64,000 bases of DNA from Hippopus hippopus (GCA_946811185.2 OX328113.1:20249521-20313520); one strand, 5' to 3'; counted from the stretch's first letter, positions 10,448 to 21,805 are shown. The notes: generated from the letters alone by a model not told the origin. Numbers and translations: made by a program.

Positions 10448-10928
10448 AACTCTTTTGCAAATGAACAAATTTTAGACCCCCCCAAATTTAAGGCATTTGC
10501 AGACAGCATGTTAAATGTGGCAACAGTGATAGAATTTGTGTCTGACAGTGTAGAAAACATTGTAGGGAAAGGCGAAAAATGCTGTTAACCAGCATTTTCT
10601 CCTTTTCCCACAATGTTTTCAAAATTTTTATTTTTTGGAGTTGTTTAAACCAAAAGGATTATGTGGTACAGGGTTAATGTCTCAAGTTGTGGATAACTAT
10701 GTAGCAGACGACAAAATTTTACACTTGTCCAAATTGTCCAAATTGAAAGCACTTGCAGACGACAAGGTCAATGTGAGTCAAATGATAGGACTTGTCTTTG
10801 AAAGGGTAGAAAACAGTGGGAAAAAGAGGAAATGCTGATAAACAGTATTTTTCTCCATTTCCAATGATGTTTTGAAATGTTCCCTTGCTGAAGGTCGATA
10901 AAACTTAAGATTGTTTGGCAAAGGGTTG
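10448..10928 (-). mobile_element. Two family A MITEs in tandem
   Basis: Copy one is 10448-10677 (right end GGTACAGGGTTAA). Copy two is 10691-10928 (left block ACAAAATTTTACACTTGTCC, with CCAAATTGT doubled; right end GGCAAAGGGTT). Confidence 0.8.
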
Positions 10929-10976
10929 TCATAACAACATGTGACAGTTACGAGCTTAATCCAGTTACTATATTTC

Positions 10977-11421
10977 TTAACTCTTTACCATGCGACAAAA
11001 TCGTAGACTTGTCCAAATTGAAAATGTTTACAGACGACAATGTATATAAGGAGATAAAGGAGAAAACATGGTGGGAAAAGGAGAAAATGCTGGTTACCAG
11101 CATTTTCTCCTTTTCTCACAGTGTTTTCAAAAGGCTTCTAGCTCAGGGTTGTTAAAACTCAAACCCATTTTCCATGCTTCTTATGCTCTTTACCATATGA
11201 CAAAATTGTATACTAGTCCAAATTGAAAATGTTTGCAGACGATTATTTAAAAATGATTTAAATGTAGCTCAAATGATGGAGTTTGTCTTTGATACAGGAG
11301 AAAACATTGTGGAAAAAGGAGAAAATGCTGGTTACCAGCATTTTCTCCTTTTCTCACAATGTTTACAAAAGGCTTCTTTTTCAGGGTTGTAAAAACTCAG
11401 GATTGTATGGTAAAGGATTAA
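10977..11421 (-). mobile_element. Two more family A MITEs, same orientation
   Basis: 10977-11165 starts TTAACTCTTTACCATGCGAC; its right end is lost. 11186-11421 runs from CTCTTTACCATATGAC to GTATGGTAAAGGATTAA. Both keep the central palindrome almost intact. Confidence 0.8.
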
Positions 11422-11645
11422 ACTGATGTCATCAAAGGTTCTAGGTTCATATCCCATGATAAGCAGGGATAGATGCCTTTGTCTCTACTCACATCGCAGC
11501 TCAAGAATAGTCATGGTTTTCGGGAAAACAGCCATGGAGAATGATCAATATAAGCTGGAAGAACTTGCATGGCAATCATTGTCAAGATTCATGTATTATT
11601 AAACAAAACTTAACTTTTCTTTATCTGTAAAGTAGCTTGAAACCT

Positions 11646-11874
11646 GTAACCCTTTACTACACATTCCTGAGTTTTCAGACCCTAACAGAGAGGACTTTGA
11701 AAACATTGTGGGAAAAAGAGAAGTCGCTGGCTGTCAATATTTTCTCCTTTTTCCACTGTGTTTTCAACCCATTCAAAGACAAATATTATCATCCTTTGAG
11801 CCACATTTTATTTGTCATCTTCAAATGCTTTAAATTTAGACAGGTCTAAATTGTAAATTGTTTGTTAAAGAGTT
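11646..11874 (+). mobile_element. Family A MITE
   Basis: TAACCCTTTACTACACATTC end, palindrome with one arm degraded (TGTCAATATTTTCTCC), right end TTTGTTAAAGAGTT. Confidence 0.75.
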
Positions 11875-12270
11875 CGACCTGCCTTAAAGATACATCTCTA
11901 CATCCAGAGAGAAAAAAACGCAGTAAATAATCAATAAATATGGTGTACTGCGTAAGGAAACTCAAGGGATTTGTTTTAATTTAAAACCGTAAACAACAAC
12001 AGCGATAGCTTTGAAGGCCTCCAAAGCATGAAAATTAATGCATTTTCTGTTCGTTATAATCTGTGCGACCTTGCAGCCGTCGGGGGCAAAATTTGGCATG
12101 AAGACAGGAATGATTATAGTTTGATAAAATACAGATGAAATTGGATAAAAACTGGCTGAAAGCTGCCTGAAAAGGAGTAAAGATGTATCTTTAAACAACC
12201 ATGCAATGGAATAAGCAAAATTAACCTCTACAAGACAAATGGCTGAGCTTAAAATGATACATGTATTTGC

Positions 12271-12497
12271 TTTACCCTTCACCCAAACATTTATTATTTC
12301 TACAGTGTGAAAGAAAAAGAACATTGTGGAATAGGAGATGTTGGCAACCAGCATTTGTTTTCTTTTCCAACAATGTTTCCTCTCCTTAACCCATCATTTA
12401 GGCCGCATTAATATTGTTTCCTCATTGTCATATACTTTCAAATGTTTCGGAAAAGTCTAAAATTTTGTTGTTTTTGTAAACAGATCATATTGGTAAA
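12271..12497 (+). mobile_element. Family A MITE, diverged
   Basis: Starts TTTACCCTTCACCCAAACAT and ends near ATTGGTAAAT. One palindrome arm is shortened. Confidence 0.65.
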
Positions 12498-12515
12498 TGC
12501 AAAACTCAAATTGGT

Positions 12516-12736
12516 TTAACCCTCAGCCACACAAATCTAACTATTAACTACCCTGAAGGAGAAGGCTCTTAAAAACGTTGTGGGAAAAGAGGAAAATGCT
12601 GCAAACTAGAATTTTACTTCTTTTGCCTCAATTTTTCTATTCTGTCAAATACAGAAACCATCATTGAAGCAACATTTGACTTGAAGATGTTTCAATTTAA
12701 TCCAGTGAAAGATTTTGTTATTTGGTAAAGAGTTAA
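12516..12736 (+). mobile_element. Family A MITE
   Basis: TTAACCCTCAGCCACACAAA to ATTTGGTAAAGAGTTAA; the core is AAAGAGGAAAATGC with a mutated second arm. Both TTAA ends are preserved. Confidence 0.75.
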
Positions 12737-12840
12737 CCACAGGCTGGATTGTGTGGTCTATCTCTAATACATTACTTTAGGGTAGGTCATTGCTAATGCG
12801 AGCTCACTGTTTTCAATCTGCCATGAGTAAGTTACTTTTT

Positions 12841-13817
12841 TAGCTCCACTGGCCGAAGGCCAGCGGGCTTATATCATGGCCCGGTGTCCGTTGTGCGTCC
12901 ACGCGTGCGTTAACTTTTATTTCAAACATCTTCTTCTCTGAAACTACTCATCCAATTTTCATAAAACTTCACAGAAATGATCCTGCCATGGTCCTCTTCT
13001 GAATTTCTTGAAAGAATTTGATTACTTCAAAAACTCTGGTTGCCATGGCAACAAAACTGAAAAATATTGAAAATCTTTGAAAATCTTCTTGTCTGAAACC
13101 ATAAGGCCTAGGGCTACCATATTTGGCATGGAAAGAAAGTTGTGTTAGTACTGGTGTGAGAAAGCCAGGAAACACATATGCATCACCGACCGCCATGATA
13201 TGACCTTAGCTGTTAAAGTGGCGTTAAACCCCAATACAACCAACCAACATGGGCTTATATAGTGACTGTAATTTAAAATAGTAATCAAGGGAAATAACTC
13301 CTGTTATACAAGATAAAGTTTGTTACTATTTACCTCCCTTGATTATCAAACTGCACTTACACATTATTGGAGTTTGGTATTCAAGTTTTTTGGAGAGGAA
13401 ATGTTCTATTTTAAGGGAGAGTGATTTATTTTGATGCTAATGGTTATGCTCACATGAATGGAATGTTTAATTTAAAGTAAGGTTTCTATCACTCAAATTT
13501 TTTCAGAACTTTACCTTTCATGCTAATGAATAAACCTGCTTGTATTCACTGATATTATCTTTGCATTTAAAAAGATATGACTGTTTTTGTCTAGCAGGCG
13601 GGGTGGAGGTTATGTTTTCAAAGTAAGTTTATTACCATACAGACTTTTTATGCTGTATGTCTCTGTCAATGCCATTAATAAGAAATGTTGTGGGAAAAGG
13701 AGAAAATACTGGCTGACAACATGTTGTCCTTTTCTCACGATGTTTTTGAAAGCCTTCTCTTTCAGGGTCATTAACACTTCGATTTGTGTGGTAAAGGGTT
13801 AAAAAGCCAGTGGAGCA
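12841..13817 (+). mobile_element. Repeat H, copy 1, with internal A remnant and SINE-like insert
   Basis: Begins TAGCTCCACTGGCCGAAGGC and ends GCCAGTGGAGCAATACAGGG ... CATGGCCCTCTTGTT. It is closely similar to 61860-62994. The arms AGCTCCACTGGC and GCCAGTGGAGC are subterminal inverted repeats, and a small hairpin GGGCCATCATGGCCC precedes the 3' end. Bases 13675-13801 are the right half of a family A element present in full in the other copy. Bases about 13131-13250 replace a different segment of the other copy and read like the 3' body of a mollusc tRNA-SINE (GACCTTAGCTGTTAAAGTGG, GCGTTAAACCCCAATACAAC). No ORF is credible. Confidence 0.75.
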
Positions 13818-14893
13818 ATACAGGGCCATCATGGCCCTCTTGTTTATATCATAATAGGGTAAATCTGGCAAAACTTGGACAGCGTCAATATTCAGACATA
13901 GGGGAAAAACGGGATGTTACGTACATTTCACAGCTAGAAACTTCTATGACTCCTACACCATTCAATCATAGCTACAGAGTCTTAACTGGGCACCAGTTAC
14001 GTTTATACATAAGATAATGACGTAAACCCAAGGTATATCCGGCCTTTTTCATGTTTGTTTGATACAGTATACAAAAAATCAATACAATCAAATAGATAGA
14101 TACTGAAAGATCTAGAAAAAAAACATTATATAAAGAAAAATTGACGGTCTTTCTAAGAAACGTCAAGGAAATATTGAAGTGTCCAAAGATCAACAATCTT
14201 TTTGATAAGTCGCTAAAAGTTGAACAAGGAGAAAAATGTGAATTCAATAGATCACTGGCACCTTGTGAATTGATTTATGAATTAGAAAAAAAAAAACTGT
14301 GTAAAAGTGTTTTGAAACAAATGATTCCAACTGTTCTCTGTCTATTTAGTAACAATAGTTTTAAAGAGAGGGTAACGGGCAAGGCTAAGTTTAGAAGTTC
14401 AAAAGGGAACAAGAGTGGGGGGGGGGGGGGGGAGTAGAGGGAAGTGAATTTCCTCTTTTTAAACAGCTTTTACCTTTTTTCCTGGTACTTGTTTTAACAC
14501 ATTGAAAGGAGGCAGCTTTAGAAAACCTTGTTGGAAAAGGTGAAATTGCTCGAAACCATGGACAATTTCCTGTTCGAACTTACACGATGGTATGCCGGAA
14601 GTTTTACTATGCTGTCAGTCATGCCGTTTTGCACAGGAGTGAGTTTTTCCGTTTTTTCGGAACATTTTTGACTTTGAAATATTTTTTTCAGTTATAAAAT
14701 ACAAAACTGTAATGTCTGGATTATCAAGGGAGGTCACCCGAGGATGACTTTCCCCAACTTGAAACTCTCAGGGACGTTTTATGTGAGCACCAATGATTTT
14801 TGTTGGAGTTTTGCCGGAATTACTCTACATGTGCATCTGTTTTGATATTCACACTGTGAGGAAAGGCACAAGGTCTCACTGTTTATCTCTATA

Positions 14894-15369
14894 CCAGATG
14901 ACCAAGTTTTAGACTTATTCATACTGAAAGCATTTACAGACAACAAATTCAATATGGCTCAAATGATCCAATTTGTGTTTAATTCTTACAACACAATCGC
15001 AACTTTTAATGCCCCTGAAGAAGAGAGCTTTTGAAAACGTTGTTGGAAAAGGAGAAAATGCTAGGAACCAGCATGTTCTCCTTTTCCCACAATTTTTCTT
15101 CCCTTCCAAAGACACTCATCATTTGAGACACATTTGATATTTTCCTTATTCTTTACCCAAAGATTTCTTTTTTTACTATCATGAGGAAGAAGAATTATTG
15201 AAGGAATAGGAAATGTTTGTAAACAGCATTTTCTCCTTTTCCAACAATATTTTCTACCTTTTAAAAGACTTATTCCTGGTCATTTTGGCTGCATTTGTTT
15301 TGTCATCATTGAAAAAATTCATACTTTTTGGAGAAGTTCAACAATTTTGTCATCTGAGTAAAAAGTTCA
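14894..15369. mobile_element. Family A cluster: minus half, then two plus copies
   Basis: 14894-14988 is a minus left half (ATGACCAAGTTTTAGACTTA). It runs straight into a plus copy at 14985-15150 (ACAACACAATCGCAACTTTT...). A second plus copy spans 15148-15369. The head-to-head junction near 14988 suggests recombination between copies. Confidence 0.7.
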
Positions 15370-15445
15370 TAGAGGTGGATGCTTAACACAGGTGGGTTTA
15401 ACCACAGGTTGGATTGTATTTTGAACCTACATTCCTTTCTTTTAG

Positions 15446-15479
15446 GGATTTGTGCGTCACGGTTTTTATAAAGCATGTC
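15446..15479 (+). other. Weak exon-like segment, duplicated at 15816
   Basis: A TTCTTTTAG acceptor and a GTAAGT donor bracket 34 bases. The paralogous segment 15816-15846 has the same borders. Both lengths leave remainder 1 on division by 3, unlike the symmetric candidate exons further on. One frame of each segment is closed by a stop. They are more likely relics or chance than functional exons. Confidence 0.2.
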
Positions 15480-15505
15480 GTAAGTAAACATTTTATATCA
15501 TTATA

Positions 15506-15735
15506 TTAACTCCTTACCATACAATCAGGATTATTAACGACCCTGAAGAAGAAGCCTTTTGAAAACATTGTGGGCAAGGGAGAAAATGCTGGTAACCAGC
15601 ATTTTCTTCTTTTCCCAGAATTTCTTCTACCCTTTCAAAGACTTATTCCTGGTCATTTTTGCCACATTCGTTTTGTCATCGTCAAATGCTTTCAACTTGG
15701 AAAAATGAAAAAATTTGGTTGTCATGGTAAAGGGT
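15506..15735 (+). mobile_element. Family A MITE, part of a tandem duplication
   Basis: TTAACTCCTTACCATACAAT to CATGGTAAAGGGT. This copy and its downstream flank (to about 15860) repeat the preceding 15148-15500 block, including CCACAGGTTGGATT / CCACAGTTGGGATT and the TTCTTTTAGGGAT sequence. A block of about 360 bp was therefore duplicated in tandem. Confidence 0.75.
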
Positions 15736-16147
15736 CTATACAGTTGGATGCTGAACATAATGGGGCTTTAACCACAGTTGGGATTCGATTTTGTACCTCT
15801 GATTAATTCTTTTAGGGATATATGGCAGTGAACAGTTTTTCACTATGTAAGTTAACTTTTCACATCAAAAAATTTTCTGACACGCATTATGATATTTGCA
15901 CTGTGACAAAAAATAGTTACATAGATATGCACACGCCAACTGCATACATGGATATATATGCGTGTCAAAAAAATTTTGATTTACCATTTACGCACATTTT
16001 GCATTCGGAAATATTTTCGAATTCAAGACACTCTCTATTTGTTCGTATACTTGTGGTAAAATATGCAAACAGAAAAGTTTGTGATTTTTTTCAAATTCGC
16101 AAAATTGCAAAATTTCCACTTTGCAAAAATTTCCACTTATACAGTGT

Positions 16148-16208
16148 CTCTATACCATGTGACAAAATTGCACACTTGTCAATATTGAAAGCATTTGCAT
16201 ACGACAAA
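16148..16208 (-). mobile_element. Family A MITE, left piece, split by hAT-like insertion
   Basis: Reads through the family A left end (ATACCATGTGACAAAATTGC) to ATTTGCATACGACAAA, where the 1.4-kb element starts. The rest of the same copy resumes at 17627. Confidence 0.85.
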
Positions 16209-17626
16209 CAGTGATTGGGAAAGAATTATTTTCAGTGGGACAATGTCCCTTCCTCCAGGAAAATCAATGTGACATTTTGAAAACCAATGTGACAATTTAA
16301 GAAAAAAACACAAAATCTTTTAATTGCTTTCATTTATTTTTTTAAAATAGAACTATCCCAAGGTTAGTCAAAATGTAGCTAAATGCTTATACTGGTTCTA
16401 TATTTAATGCTTGGAATCTAACATAGTCATCTGGGTTCTCATTAGGTCCTGAATCCCTGAAGAGTCATTCAATCTTGGGCTGAAATTTTCAAGAGTCAAA
16501 ATGAAATTTCCAAGCGTCAAAGAGAAATGATCAAGGGTCAAAATTACTTGGTTATTATGGAAATATAAGGATGACACCAAAAGACAAAGGCCTAACCTTC
16601 ACCCCTCTTTCATTGTTCCATAAGACGAAGGTCTGACCTTCACCCCCTTTCATTGTTATTTTCATTTCATTAAAGAAAAAAAAACAAGAACTTTTTTTCT
16701 CATTATCATTCTTTACATATAATTATGTAAATTCACTGTTTAAATTCATTATAAATGATGAAGAAACAATTTGAGACAACTCTGATCGGACGGTGTCAAA
16801 TTGACCGTTGTTGTGTCATGGGTTTTCGCGTTTTTTTTTTCAGCGATCTACTTTCATATCTTTTTATTTCTTTTAGCAGTATTATAGCATGATGATTGAA
16901 ATGAACTTATCAATTGGGGTAGCAGGGAACATAAATACTATTAGACCATAAGCTGATTGAGAATGTTACCTATCTCATTCATGATGAAAAAAAAAGTGGC
17001 CTTCTCAATCAGCATGATATACACTGATAAACGTTTGCTGCATTTCCATGGATATGCTTGGGATAGGTTCGGAGAGAGATATGATCTGAGAGTTGCTCTG
17101 ATTCTCGCTAGGATCGTCTGTATGAGTCTGTTAATAAACGATCATTGTGGGAAAGAAATTACTGATGGAGCCCTGACCTTCATGCAATTTTAAATTTTCG
17201 GTGGTATATTCTAATGCTTATGTAGTTGTTGAATTTGAATTTTATGGCAAAATCAGGGCAGTTTCATCAAGACGACAAAATAGGTTCAGTATTCAATAAG
17301 CGTTTTATGATTGAAAACGTGACGTCACACACACATAGCTACTCATTTTATAGAGCGTCTAATCAGCGCCGATCAAAGGAGATTCGTCTGACTAAATTTC
17401 GTACTTTTACGACGTCGAAAATTGAATGGGACAAGGGCGCACTCATTGGCAAAAACGATGTGACATTTTGGATTTTAATGTGACTATGGCGCAAGCCTTT
17501 CCCAGTCACTGCTTTTACGACGTCGAAAATTGAATGGGACAAGGGCGCACTCATTGGCAAAAACGATGTGACATTTTGGATTTTAATGTGACTATGGCGC
17601 ATGGCGCAAGCCTTTCCCAGTCACTG
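16209..17626. mobile_element. hAT-like non-autonomous element, about 1.4 kb, inside a family A copy
   Basis: Terminal inverted repeats CAGTGATTGGGAAAG and CTTTCCCAGTCACTG (14 of 15 match). The flanking hexamer GACAAA occurs at 16203-16208 and 17627-17632, and the host family A copy shows a single GACAAA at this place, so this is a genuine target duplication. CAGTG ends fit hAT-type elements; a 6-bp duplication is unusual but reported for some hAT groups. No transposase was recognised. About 110 bp at the right end are duplicated in tandem (17405-17514 and 17513-17626), so the terminal CTTTCCCAGTCACTG occurs twice. Confidence 0.8.
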
Positions 17627-17768
17627 GACAAATTCATTGTCATCAAATGATACAAATTTCTGTTTAAAAGGGTAAAAACAGTGTTGTTAAAGAAGAAAAT
17701 GCTAGTCGGCAGTATTTTCTTCTTTTCCCACACTGTTTTTGAAATTTTGTTCTCCAGTAAAGTGTTAA
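17627..17768 (-). mobile_element. Family A MITE, right piece of the split copy
   Basis: Continues from GACAAATTCATTG through the central palindrome (AGAAGAAAATGCTAG / ...TATTTTCTTCTTTTCCC) to CAGTAAAGTGTTAA. Confidence 0.85.
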
Positions 17769-17820
17769 ATATCCAACCGTTTCTGTGTTAGGGGAAAGGT
17801 CATTTGATATAATTTGACAT

Positions 17821-18049
17821 GTAATCCTTTACTACACATTCCTGACTTTTAATGACCCTCAGGATGAAGGCTTTTTAAAACATTGTAGGAAAAGGAGAAA
17901 ATGCAAGTAACCAGCATTTTCTCCTATTTCTTCAATGTTTTCTACACAATCAAAGAGAGAAATCATCATTTGAGCCACATTTAATTTGTCATCTGCAAAT
18001 TCTTTCAGTTTTGACAAGTCCATAACTTTTTTGTTTGATAAAGAATTAA
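17821..18049 (+). mobile_element. Family A MITE
   Basis: TAATCCTTTACTACACATTC to TTTGATAAAGAATTAA, with subterminal AATGACCCTCAGGATGAAGG and a good palindrome. Confidence 0.85.
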
Positions 18050-18190
18050 ACAAATATGCAATCTTATGCCTGGATTTTTGTCTGTCTATCTCAGTGAGCG
18101 TTTAAATGCATGACAATACGTATACAATAGTTTGCTTTGTGGGTTTGCGGCATAATAAAGTATTTAACTCATTACAGACTGACAAAGATT

Positions 18191-18585
18191 TTAACACTTT
18201 TCCCAGTGACAGAATTTTAGACTGGTCCAAATTAAATCAATTTTAGGCAACAAATTTACTAAAGGTGGAGAATTTACTCAGATAGGATAGAAAAAAAAAT
18301 GTAACTGATTACAAGCGTTTTCTCCTTTTCTTACAACACTTTCAAAAGTCTTCTTTCTGAAGGTTGTTAAAAGTCAGGATTATGTGGAAAAGGGTTATAT
18401 TTCTTCAAAATTGTAAGCATTTGTGAATGACAACTTAAGTGTGACTGAAATTATTGGATTTAAGCTTGGAATGTCTTTAAATGTAGAAAAGAATGTAGGA
18501 AAAGGATGAAATGCTGGTAACTAGCATTGTTTCCCTTTGCTAAATTGTTTTTCAAAGCTGTCTCCTTCAGGGTCAACAAAACATT
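18191..18585 (-). mobile_element. Two family A MITEs, same orientation
   Basis: 18191-18397 starts TTAACACTTTTCCCAGTGAC and ends GTGGAAAAGGGTTA. 18398-18585 lacks a clean left end but keeps AAGGATGAAATGCTGGTAAC and GTCTCCTTCAGGGTC. Confidence 0.7.
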
Positions 18586-18607
18586 GGAAGCCATCTTTGC
18601 AGGGGAA

Positions 18608-18815
18608 TTAATCCTTACGCTGCTAAGCGTGACTCAGTTGCCTTTTGCGGACAGTGTAGATCAAGATCAGACTGTACAAAACGTGCAGTCTGATCTTGGA
18701 TCTACACTGTCCGATGAGGAGAGAAATCCCCTAAATCATAACTAAAAGAGCCAAATTCAGGTTTTTACAATTGGCTTGAAAGTTTCTTCTTAGTAATCTA
18801 ACAGGTTAAGGGTTA
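18608..18815 (+). mobile_element. Family B MITE, complete
   Basis: Starts TTAATCCTTACGCTGCTAAG, with GTGTAGATCAAGATCAGACT palindrome, and ends AACAGGTTAAGGGTTAA. Confidence 0.85.
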
Positions 18816-18869
18816 AATAATATTATGCTTCGCTAAGATTCTTTCAAAACTTCATGAAACACATTCTGG

Positions 18870-20690
18870 TTGCATGCCACAATAATACTTTGTAAGCCTC
18901 AAGGTTAATAGTTTTTTTCTTGACAAATTTAATAAATTCTATCTCAAAAGCCAGTGAATGTCAGATTCTTTCTGTCACATAACTTATTAAAATCTAAAGA
19001 ATTACAAGTGTTAACCCTAGAAAGGCTGCTAAGTGCGATTCAAGAACCTTTTGAGGGCGGTGTAGATCAAGATCAGACTGCATAGAAAGTGCAAAATGTG
19101 CAGTCTGATCTTTGATCTACACTGTCCAGTAAGGAGATATTTTTTCCCTCCAAAATTACCTTTGAAATAGCAAAATTTTGGTTGAATACTATTGGCTTGC
19201 AAGCTTCATTTCACTTATTTAGCAGGTTAAAGGTTAATGATTGAAGGTTAATTTTGTGAAACTAAAAAATCATGAATGATACTAGTCTGGTACCCCACCT
19301 TACTTCATGAGTATGTCAGGTAAAGCGCAATTATGGCAGCTTCGCTGGTGATATGCAGAGGTAACGGGATATTGTTGTTATTCACTTGATCAAATCAGAC
19401 GGTAGGCTGAATTGAAAATAGCTTGGTTGCAACAAAGTAATGGCAGTGAGTTTTTTTAATTGTGGTTCCTATTTAGCGAGAAAAGCTACATAATAGAAAT
19501 TCTTTAAATACTGTTGCTATACTTTCAGACGGTCACTGTCAATGTGACATTTCGGATAGTCTAGATACAGCTGTTATTTTATACTAAACCATACCCAGTA
19601 AGCAATTTTAGATTCTTTTATGTATATTTTGTACTAAATTGATCTTATTTCATTCTCTTATCAAACTGGATCACATGAAATGGAAAAAAACGACAACAAG
19701 AAAGCATGCACGCATAGGGCTGCCATGGAGGCCACCATTATTGCGCCTGACCCGATAACGTAGTGTTAAGGGCAGGTAATCCAGACTAGAATGAGACTGA
19801 CTTACTGCTTTGACAGGTGTCTATGTTCAGGATGAAATAGTTCCAAAGCAGCTGACATTATAAATATTTGATTTGCAATCTAAAGATTAAACAAATACAA
19901 GCTTTACCAAGATGATTAATTTTGACAGTTGAACTGTCTGGAAAGTTTGTGCACTGAACTGTTTTTGAAATAACATGTGGGTATAGCCGCCAGTGTCCGT
20001 ATTCTGTGATGATTAGGAAATAACAAGGTGAAATTAAGAACTAAGACAAGAACATGAGCTAAAAATTACTTGCTTTCATGAAAAAGTCATTTCTGACTGG
20101 TTTAATGAAAAAGATGTTAACTTGGAGGTTAATTTCCATGTTCATTGTGCATAAAAAAAAAACCATGCCGTTGGCCTGTATAAGCAAACAGTCAGGGTGT
20201 GACCTTATTCTGGTAGTTTGTAGTACATGTATTTAGAGTAGAAAGTTGTAGGTCCTTGCATTTTTTGAGATGGAACCTATTTAGAAATAAGAAAAATGAT
20301 TTCAGTATATTTTCACTAGGATAATTGTTTTTTACACGTACGTGGTTTTGGTTGAAATTCGAGGGCGATAAAATGTTCATATATTAGTTAGGGTTACAAG
20401 CTGAAATACCACGTGACGTCATCAAATTATGTGCTTTACAAGATGTATACATAATCTCCAGTTCAAGGACACATCACGGAATAAGGACACTTGATAATAC
20501 AATACTTCAAAAAATGATTTCACATATTGCTCCTGTGACTTCACAAAATCTCAAATCTTATCTCAAATGTGTGTAAGAATAAGAAAATTTGTAATGGCTG
20601 TATTACCTTGAAAAAGAAAAAGAGATTATGTTATAAAAGTCTTTCTGTGCTTATTTCTGTATCAGCTTGCAGTGTAGAAATATTTATTAT
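18870..20690. repeat. Segment similar to 22720-23210 (old duplication)
   Basis: Several collinear blocks are shared. AAAAGCCAGTGAATGTCAGA (18948) matches 22780. The GACAGGT...GAAATAGTTCCAAAG block (19815) matches 22915. TTTGTAATGGCTGTATTAC (20588) matches 23145. The longer version here includes a family B insertion (19011-19237) and other added sequence. No exon was recognised in it. Confidence 0.6.
19011..19237 (+). mobile_element. Family B MITE, complete
   Basis: TTAACCCTAGAAAGGCTGCT to TTAGCAGGTTAAAGGTTAA. The palindrome is interrupted by a small GAAAGTGCAAAATGTGC duplication at its centre. Confidence 0.85.
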
Positions 20691-20968
20691 TATGTAGTCT
20701 GCTAATCATTAGGCCCCATTCACATCACTCCTTTAACAATATACAAAAGGGGAGTCTCTAGGTCCTCCCAAAACTCAGGGTCTGAGAGGGGGGCAGATCC
20801 TCCTCAATTTCATAGATTGTCATAGCAGTTTTGACTTGAATTCCTCTATTTTTGTAGCCATTTTGTGGTATGTGTTTTCCTCCTTATGAAAAATCTCTTG
20901 ACATTGTCTGATAACTGTCACTACAAGCGATAATTACTTCAGATTTGTAGAGTTGCTAGATCTTTACC

Positions 20969-21375
20969 AAACAACAATGTTTAACTCATTACCAAACAAC
21001 AAAATTTCGGACTTGTCCAAATTGAAAGCAGTTGCAGACGACAAATTAAAGGTGGCAAAAATGACTCCATTTTTCCTTGATAGAGCAGAAAACATTGTGG
21101 GAAAAGGAGAAAATGCTGGTTCCCAGCATTTTCTCCTTTTCTCACAATGTTTTCAAAAGACTTCTTCCTCAGGGACATTATAAATCAGGACTGTGTGGTA
21201 AAGAGCTAAACCTTCTTATCTAAATTGAAAGCATTTTGCAGGCAACAAAGTGTGACTCAGAAATAAAATTTGTTTAAGGAAGGGTTACCAGGATTTTTTC
21301 CTGTTCCCACAATATTTTCTAAATCTTTCTCTCTCAGGGTTGTTATCAGTCAGGATTGTCAAGGTAAAGGGTGAA
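20969..21375 (-). mobile_element. Family A MITEs: partial, complete and diverged copies in series
   Basis: 20969-20990 is a stray left end. 20991-21209 is complete (TTAACTCATTACCAAACAAC to GGTAAAGAGCTAA) with almost perfect arms. 21209-21375 is a diverged copy missing one arm, ending GGTAAAGGGTGAA. Confidence 0.8.
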
Positions 21376-21454
21376 AGAGCAAATGGAAAACCCAAACCAG
21401 AAGGGTAGATTACCCTCTAAATATTTTTGATACATTTATGCCCCTTTTTCAACT

Positions 21455-21515
21455 TAAAATTTTTACTATAATCCATAGGCTGCCAGGTGCGACTCAAGGA
21501 CCTTTTGTGGATACA
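21455..21515 (+). mobile_element. Family B fragment
   Basis: CATAGGCTGCCAGGTGCGAC and CAAGGACCTTTTGTGGAT match the left end of family B, then the match stops. Confidence 0.5.
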
Positions 21516-21585
21516 AGTTTAATTTGTAATGCAAATGCTTTCAATTTGGACAAGTCTTTAATTTTTTTATCTGGTAAAGGATCAA
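21515..21585 (+). mobile_element. Family A right-half fragment
   Basis: AATGCTTTCAATTTGGACAA and CTGGTAAAGGATC match the right arm only. It directly follows the family B fragment. Confidence 0.6.
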
Positions 21586-21610
21586 ATTAATTTTTATGTT
21601 TGTTTTGTAG

Positions 21611-21643
21611 GTAGCATGTCTATGGTACAAGGTTTTGAAACAG
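21611..21643 (+). CDS. Candidate 33-base phase-1 exon of the VWA5A-like gene
   Basis: TTTTGTAG acceptor and GTAAGC donor bracket 33 bases that read, with two bases completing the previous codon, SMSMVQGFET plus one spare base. Both borders are phase 1, as for the candidates at 25548, 27830 and 31870, so any of these could be skipped without a frameshift. The next recognised coding exon of the gene (34356) also enters in phase 1. The Ser/Met start resembles SMSGSYVGMG at 27830, also 33 bases. Assignment to this gene rests on strand, phase and position, not on recognised homology. Confidence 0.4.
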
Positions 21644-21648
21644 GTAAG

Positions 21649-21805
21649 CATAACTCTTTATTTACCAGAAGCCAAAAATTTAGACTTGTCTAAATTGAAA
21701 GATTTTTGCAGGTGAGATAGTAAATGCTATGCAAAATCTGAAATTTGTCTTTCGATGGGTGGAAAACAATGTGGTAAAAGGGGAAAATGCTGGCTACCAA
21801 GATTC
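21649..21805 (-). mobile_element. Family A MITE, truncated
   Basis: TAACTCTTTATTTACCAGAA left end through GGGGAAAATGCTGG; the second arm is lost. It starts six bases after the donor of the candidate exon. Confidence 0.65.

Noticed and set aside
14141..14437. 98-residue plus-strand ORF ending in poly-Gly
   Set aside because: The Gly tail comes from a poly-G run; the rest has no recognised domain and no clear splice or promoter context. It could be an unrecognised exon, but I cannot support it.
17363..17602. Minus-strand ORF with an internally repeated peptide (GLRHSHIKIQNVTSFLP)
   Set aside because: The repeat is the tandem-duplicated end of the hAT-like element, not a protein repeat.
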